Of a stretch of 64,000 nt of DNA, positions 57,159 to 64,000 are shown piece after piece (the first letter of the stretch is position 1; each line of letters begins with the position of its first letter). Source of the stretch: Vanilla planifolia. Lineage: Eukaryota > Streptophyta > Magnoliopsida > Asparagales > Orchidaceae. The notes beneath the pieces were generated by a model. It searched no databases, had not been told where the DNA came from, and worked only from the letters and a program-made list of their open reading frames with translations. The stretch lies in NCBI GenBank assembly GCA_023846275.1, contig CM043868.1, positions 19,687,755 through 19,751,754 of the forward strand. The letters are read 5' to 3'. Made by a program: the position numbers and the translations under genes.

Positions 57159-60060
57159 AATAATAATTAATTGGCATAGATAATTGGTAAAGGAATCTAA
57201 TAAGTACTTCATTAATGAAACCAAATTCTTCGTCACTCATTATTGAATCAATAAACAAGACTTGTCCAACAAATTGTGTTAATAGTGTTTGTTTAACAAG
57301 ATCCATTCAATAGACAATATCATGGACCTCGATCCTTTGTCCTTAGTTCCTCTATAGACTGAATAAGTTAGTCTCCCATTTAAGCTCGATCTTTATGTGG
57401 CAGCCTTTTGATTTATTTTATTTTTTTTAAATTAAATATACATATAAATTTGGTTGCCACTTAATTTTTAAACTATTTAATATGTATATACACTCGTATG
57501 TCAAATAAATTTGTAATGATATTAAAATAATAAAATCTCTTTTTATATGATCATAAAAAAGATCTACATAGAAATTCTTTGAGTAAAAGTATGCCTTTAG
57601 TATTACCCTCCTTAATATAAATTTTTTTAGAAATAAATTAAGGCAATTTTCCTTTGAAAATATTCATCATATAGCTTTTCCTTTATAATTAGGTGATACA
57701 AAATTTTCTTTCAAATCATAATAAAATTTAAAATCATATGAAATTAAAAAAAAAATCATAATTTTATTAGCAACATAATAAAGAGCCTAACCATATTTAA
57801 CATTAGCCAAACATCACAACATATTGTTTCACATCAACTCTTAAAATTTTAAAATAAATTACTCATAAAACTTTACATTTTCAAAAAATTTCACAATTAT
57901 TTTGATATTTTTTTTAATATTTTAATATTTTTCTTCTTTAAAAATAATCAATTTGCAAAAAAAGGGCCTCTTACACATGTCAAATTTTCATTAAATTTGT
58001 ATTATTAAACCCTAAGAAAAATATAATATTTATTATAATTTTTTTCAAAATTTTCTTAAATAATCCTATAATTTTAATAATTTTTTCTCTATAAAAATTT
58101 ATAATAATATTTTACAATACTTATAGCTTTTTGTTTTGTGACTAATTTAAATCAAATTTGCATGATATTTATAATGTATTGCATGATTCTCAAACAGATA
58201 TATCATGAAGAAACAAACATAATGATGTTAGTGTTATTTTAATAGAAAGAATATTGAGTATGATGATTCTTTAGTTATAAAGATGCATAAGACGTATAAT
58301 CTAATTAACATATTTACCTATGTTTTATTAGTTAACAAGTTTAGATTATTTAAGGATTTGCACAAGCAAAGAATTGTTATAAAAAAGTAAAGTTAAGCTA
58401 TTGTACATACTAATAGACTTTTCAAATAATTATTATATCGTTTTTACGTATCAACAAATAAGATTCTTTATCACTAATTAGAAAATACAAAATATGATAT
58501 TACTATAAATAAAATATTTAAAACAAATATAAAATAAAGTTCATAAAAATTACAATCACATAACATTCATTTCATTTTATCAACTTTTACAAACATAAAA
58601 ACATGATATTCGTTATAGTGTCATGGTAACAGAAAATGATAAATTACAAATAAATAATCATTAAATGAGAATAATGAACAAGTCTAATAGTATAGAAATT
58701 GCTGATTAAATTATATATTTAAATTTTTTTTAAAATATTAAATAATATTAAAATATGTGAAATTTGGTTGACATGTAAAACTTATGAAAAAAAAATCAAC
58801 ATCAAATTAATTAATAAATTGTTGGAGATTAATTTGATAAGACAAGTTCTAAAATCTTGATAAAGACCAAAGTTTTAATGATAATTAAATATTTATTTTT
58901 ATCTTCTAAATCCTTAAAACTAACGAATCAGCAGAGAACCAAATGGAGGTCTCAAATCGGCGGAAAACCGCCAACATCGTAACGGTGGAAAAGTGAGGCG
59001 GCATGCGACGAGTGTCCATTGAAGGGAACTACGCAGTTTTGGGGAATAGGGAGAGCCGTGGAACTGTTAAAGACCCATTAGAGAGTTTACAAGGTTGGGA
59101 GTCGGTTGCCCCCAGGGGGATTTTAGTAATTTAGGAAATATTCCAAAGCTAATAGCTAAAAAGTCGCTTTACAATTACCTTATTACAGCGGTCATCATTT
59201 ATAAAGTTTATTTTATAAAAAAGCAATTTAAAAAGAATCGTTTGAAAAAATAGCTTTATTGCTGTTTTAAAATGTTCTTATTCTTTTTACCGTTGTATTA
59301 TACAAAGCAATTAAATGAGAGATTATCTACTTGTGCTTTTCGACTATTTTTATTAATCTTACAAAGCAAATTTTAGCCTCCTCAGAGCTTTTTCTTGTGC
59401 TGGTGAACTTTCGCTCCTAACTTTTGCTTTATTAAAGTTGTTTTATAGATACATAGAAAAGCAATGGCTGCTTTATTAGCTGTATTGCTCTTGTGGAGCA
59501 ATACTCTATAGAGAAGGCTTTTAAGGAAAGGCGTATTACATTTTCTCTTTGGGCATGCCAACAGCAATCTCTCTGTTGATTCTTCTAGGCAGCGTTTAGA
59601 TTAAGCACACAACGAAGACAAAAAAGACTTAAGTCTTTGACTATTTGTAAATATTCCAATTCAAACTTATACTTCTTGTTTGAAAATTAAAAATAACATC
59701 ATTTGTGTTATAACTCATCAATGGTTTAATATGTATAATTTTATTAAATTGGAACAAATTATCAACATAGTTGTAAACTAATTTAGTTGATGGTTGTTAT
59801 TTCATCTTCGGTACTATTCCTTCCAAAACTATATTTGTGCTCTTTTATCGTTTTTTTTAAATTATCGTAGTTGTAATTTTTTTTTGTGAGATCAAGTTTG
59901 TATAATTATATTTCAAATAATACACACAGAAAAGGAGATGAATAATTTTTAATAAATGATTTTTTTAGAATAAAACAAGCTAGAAAATAAATAACAGACA
60001 TCTCAATTATGTATATTGTATATAAAGGAAAATAAAGTTTTACAATATCCCACCAAGGGA
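57159..60060. other. AT-rich intergenic DNA
   Basis: No gene recognised. The block 58.93-59.12 kb is distinctly GC-richer (CGGCGGAAAACCGCC contains a short inverted repeat) and is followed by about 450 bp rich in AAAGCAAT and AAAGCTTTT-type words. These could be parts of an unidentified non-autonomous element. Confidence 0.5.
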
Positions 60061-60292
60061 TTAGTTGTTTGGTTTTATTTTTCAATTTTATTTTACTTTA
60101 GAAAAAATTGCTAATTTTATCTATTTTTGTTTAATAATTTGTTCGTTCCATATAATTTTATAGATTTCAATAGTAACTATTTCACATTTTAAATAGTAAA
60201 ATTACCCATAATTCAGATGATATATAAAAGTCGTCAATTTTAAATGAAAAACCAAACATAAAAGTTATTAATTCTATAAACCAAACAATAAA
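60061..60292. mobile_element. Possible MITE with short inverted ends
   Basis: The left end, TTGTTTGGTTTTAT, is matched in inverted orientation by the right end, ATAAACCAAACAATA, giving roughly 13 of 14 bp. The 230 bp between them are very AT-rich and non-coding. Size, composition and ends fit a miniature inverted-repeat element. A target-site duplication was not resolved, so the superfamily is left open. Confidence 0.4.
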
Positions 60293-60868
60293 AATATATC
60301 CTTCTCCAAGTTTGGTAATTAATCAAGCACATGTTCCAATATATACATGCAGCATTTTTTTAATGATTAAAAATAATGCATTCAACGTTTTTTAGCTAAA
60401 TAATTCATGATACAAGAGTTAATTTAGCAATATTTCTTTCTCTCTCTTCTCTCTCTCTAGCTGTTTTCCTGCTTATAATAGCAGCACTCGAGAGAGAAAG
60501 AAACAAGCCATGAATTATATAAGTCCAGTAGCGTACAAAGGAGGCATGGAAACATGGAATTAGAGTAAGCAAAAAGTTGCTGAACAGATGAAGAAGCATA
60601 TACATATATTAATTATATGTTAAAATTAAGCAGAGCGTGATGAGTCCACTGGAATGCAGGCTTTGTCACTTTATTAACGGTAAGATGATGAAGGTAGTGC
60701 ATATTATAGCATCAAGAGAAGTCAGCCTTTTCCTCTTCCTTAACTTTCAAGAGCCTGACTGCTCATGATGATATATCTATCCACAATCTATGAAGAAACC
60801 TCCGTCATCCATTCTCTAACGTACATACGCACCTCCAGTGTGTGATCTATTGATGCTAACTAGCTTGC

Positions 60869-62789
60869 TTATCTTAGCTTTCCACCAATGGAGGCCGCCC
60901 AGTAATCTGCGCCGTTGTCGCTGCCGACATGCAATGTGCACGACACTGGAACCAGGCACAGCCCTCTGCTCCTCAGATCCTTCGTCTCCTCCGTTCCAAC
61001 CTTGTATTAATAAAACATAAGAAAGATTAGGGAATTATAATTCATTTTTTAAAATAGATTTATAATTACCTGTTCGTCTGGGCTTCGGCCCCTCTTTTTC
61101 AAACAACCGTCATTCAGCAACTGTTATTATAGAGAGAAACTGCTTAAACGTCACATAAAAGTAAAACCATACTTTTAATGTTGCCTAAATCGAAGTACCT
61201 GACCAGGGTCTTCTGGAAATATGCAACTACCTTCTCTTTGTGCCTAGATAACACGGAAAGAAAGCTCGCCAGTTAATTTTGAGCTCTTGTCAATAGCAAA
61301 TTATGAATGATATAACTTACGGGATGCCTCATGTTTCCTGATCCATTGGCCAAGTACGGGGAGCTCAGAGCCTACATTGAAATGATGGAAGGTAGCATGA
61401 TTTAACATCACATGACAAAACTAAAGATCAACAGCAAAAAGATTCCACAAGACGCAACTCCTCCATAGTTACATCTCATCAGCTACACAACCCATAAAAA
61501 GTAGAGAAGAGATCAAGTCAGAAAAGCAGAAAGAGAAAAAGATTAGACCTCAATCTGGTTCTGAAGGAATCTGATGTACCCAATGGCTTCCAACAGCACC
61601 GAAGCCGTGTCAGTCTGGACCCAAAAAGACACAACCAACTCACATTTTTTTAGAGTATGTTAAAATCAGAATATAAGTTAAATCATGGGCGTATCGGTCC
61701 AAATGATAAAGTACAGACCTACAGAACCGATGCTTCAACAATGGTGAAGATAGTAAAAAGTAAATTTGCTTTCACCATTCTCGCATACCTTTCCAAAAGG
61801 GGAAACCAACTGGTGCAGTGCCGTTATTCTATCTCCCAACTTCTCCTTCCTCGCCTGCAAAACTACAAGACGTGAATCAAACTGATGCCTGCAAGCTAGC
61901 GTCCATCGGTTTAATTAATAGATTGAAAAAAAACCTTGAAAGCATTCGACTGTGATGATGAGGAGCTTTGAACCCTGACCTTCTTCAAAGCCACGCCTGT
62001 TTCTAAACTGTTGCACTATACCAAGAAAGTGCAAGAAGATAAGAAAGAAGAAGAGAACATGCATGCGGTGACCTTTCTTTATCATTGAAACAGAGACGCA
62101 TGCAGCTTACTTCAGGAGAGTGCTCTTGGGTGATCATATGCCTTGTTTCTGAGCCGTTGATTGAGAAGTCTAGCACGCTGCTGCTTAAGCTTGGAGAGGT
62201 CACGCAAGATTTAGGAGGGGACACCTGAGGCAGAACCTGGCTCCATGTGGCCCGACTTCCTGTGGCGGCTTGGATTTCTTCGCCACCGAGGTTGTACCTC
62301 ACCTCTTCGCTTGCTATTCCTCCTCTGGACGATGACAAAAAATATAATAATTAAGCTTCTCCTTATCTTACAGACATGACAGCCGAGTTCATAGAATAAT
62401 AATAACGGCACAGGAGGAAGAAGGATCGATCGGATCAATACCACCATACAAGATTTTTCTCATTTAATTTAATGGATAAGCACGAATTTAAATAATTAGA
62501 AAAAAAAAATAAAAACACGCTTATGAATGGGGGTTGAAGAGAACTATTACAATAACAGTTGACTCCATGACTGGGGAAGCTCTTGGGTCTCGTCCAGAGA
62601 GTTTAGGGAGAGAGAATTAGTGGGTCGAAGGAAGAGAGGAAAAGAAGAGAAGGAGGGAGGAGGTGACTGGAGTAGAGGAGGGGATGCTTCATCTGAAGAG
62701 ATTGGCCTCAAATCTGTCGCACCCCACCTGGGCTGGCTTCCCACCATCGTCTGAGGCAATAGAGAGCCTTGGAAAAGACCTCTGTTCAT
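60869..62789 (-). CDS. bHLH68-like: Atypical bHLH transcription factor (bHLH68/bHLH112-like)
   Basis: A nuclear transcription regulator. Nine exons in minus-strand order: 62789-62551, 62324-62111, 62015-61935, 61854-61789, 61614-61549, 61371-61321, 61243-61199, 61120-61070, 61000-60869. They total 945 bp (314 aa) with GT-AG borders and consistent phases. The start MNRGLFQGS is the family's usual N-terminus, followed by the [11 protein letters not shown] motif. The helix-loop-helix covers roughly residues 187-236: [20 protein letters not shown], then [20 protein letters not shown]. The basic region before it lacks the His-Glu-Arg residues of E-box binders and is Ser-rich, as is normal for this atypical group. 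Conserved tail motifs are [24 protein letters not shown] and [12 protein letters not shown]-rich leader precedes the start codon. The gene looks intact. Confidence 0.95.
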
Positions 62790-64000
62790 TACTGAAACCC
62801 TAGGGAGCGAGCTTCGATCTCTTCCTCTTCACCCCTTTTGCCTTTCACCCTTTTCTTCTAACCGGAGGTCAATCTTTGGAAGCATTTCTTCCTTTACCAC
62901 TACGGTTGTGGTTTTAGAGAAGAGAAAGCAGAGTCACTGTTTGGAGCAACTTCTTTTCTTTATTGTTTACCTCTACTGAGGCCTGTGGGTCCTTCTTTTT
63001 TGTCTCCGTTACTATCTCCTTGCTTTTTAAGCGTAAATATGTTTTTGCGTTTCTTCTTTATTACTTTTTTTTTTAATCTTTGGCCCTTGCTTTTCCTTTT
63101 TTTTCCTTTATTTTTTTTTTTTGGGGACTTTATCGAAAGCAGCCAGGAAAGGTGGTGCCCGTGTTTTCAGAGCAGGTGTTTGCGGACGTGTTTGGTTTAA
63201 GCTTATCAAGCTTTCATGTATAACCATATTTTTTATCGATAATATTCTTTCACAATAAGCTTATCAAGTATGTGTACTTGTTCTTTGCGTTTAATGGCTT
63301 CCGAAAAGTTCTTTTTATAGCACATATTTCAAATAGATTAATCTTAGCCCCAAATCTCGTATATATAACTTTGCTGTGTGGTTTACGTAAATTTATCAAC
63401 AACTTCACTTAATATCGCAATGTTAATATTATTTTTCAGCTTATTTATGTTTAATAGAGCCTTTTAAAATAATTTTATTAGCAAAATTGACACAAAATAA
63501 AAAGAAAAAGTAGGCAAGCTGGACAATATTGTAACAATGCTAACAAGTCGAACAGAAAATGATAGATATGCTTAAAAGAAAGACAAATTGGAGTTTGTTA
63601 TCATTAGAAATTGATGTGCAACAACTAACTATTAAAATATAAAGTTAAATGTTTCGATTTGATGATGGAGAGTAGTATAGTTGGCAGATTTATATCAAAT
63701 TTGCTAATTAAATTAAAAAAGAAAACACCACGTTATCTAGAGTTAATGAAAATAACTTGACAAATGATTGTGCATATTTGATGTGTTTGAGATGAAAAAA
63801 TTATGTTCAAAAAAGTTTATTGTTTGAACTATTTTTTTCGTTCAATAGAGAATAAACTGTGTTAAGAACTAAAGTAATTGTTTTAGGGAAAGGCTTATCA
63901 AGTAATTGTTGTTATAATTTTTTGTTCTTATGTTGAAGTGGAAGGGCAGCGATGAATTTCATCTTGGGATTGTTTAGGACATGATTAATTATTTTATTTA
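62790..64000. promoter_or_regulatory. bHLH 5' UTR/promoter region and AT-rich flank
   Basis: Upstream of the bHLH start (reading minus), 62790-63190 is purine-rich on the minus strand with long A-runs, as in a plant 5' leader. Beyond about 63.2 kb the sequence turns AT-rich with no gene recognised. Individual promoter elements were not assigned. Confidence 0.4.

Overview
The window looks like nuclear DNA of a flowering plant: very AT-rich, with long introns bounded by GT-AG, three plant-type intron-rich genes, and many decayed retrotransposons. I cannot place the species more closely. No rRNA, tRNA, CRISPR or prokaryote-style operon structure was recognised.

Three host genes are supported. 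(1) A peroxisomal multifunctional beta-oxidation protein of the AIM1/MFP2 type runs on + from 16252 to 29509. It has sixteen visible exons whose reading phases all agree. The first (N-terminal) exon was not found, and the protein ends without an obvious peroxisomal PTS1 signal. (2) A sugar transporter of the plastidic glucose transporter 2 type runs on + from 31305 to 39493: thirteen exons, 492 aa, with a 4.9 kb intron. (3) An atypical bHLH transcription factor of the bHLH68/bHLH112-like group runs on - from 62789 to 60869: nine exons, 314 aa. The first two genes are in tandem about 1.8 kb apart. Their products act in fatty-acid beta-oxidation and sugar transport, and I see no direct functional coupling.

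Layout. 1-6.5 kb: non-coding AT-rich DNA with a 137 bp AT microsatellite. 6.5-8.3 kb: a cluster of Cassandra-type elements, short LTR retroelements that carry a 5S-rRNA-like domain; one unit has an LTR-internal-LTR-internal-LTR layout. 8.4-9.9 kb: an unidentified GC-rich block ending in an mRNA-like tail with an A-run. 12.9-13.7 kb: a possible LTR remnant with a primer-binding-like site. 14.7-15.5 kb: a 389 bp tandem duplication. 16.3-29.5 kb: the MFP gene, with an old Copia element in one intron and a 270 bp tandem duplication in another. 31.3-39.5 kb: the sugar transporter. 39.7-41.5, 43.7-45.5 and 50.1-51.5 kb: three LINE remnants, all on the minus strand. The middle one is 5'-truncated and flanked by perfect 15 bp target-site duplications. 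54.6 and 56.8 kb: two more Cassandra LTR fragments. 60.1 kb: a possible MITE. 60.9-62.8 kb: the bHLH gene.

I did not find a clearly new biological system. The observations most worth a second look are the MFP ends (no first exon seen, no PTS1), the multi-LTR Cassandra array with 5S-like domains, the cleanly delimited LINE insertion, and the unassigned GC-rich blocks.
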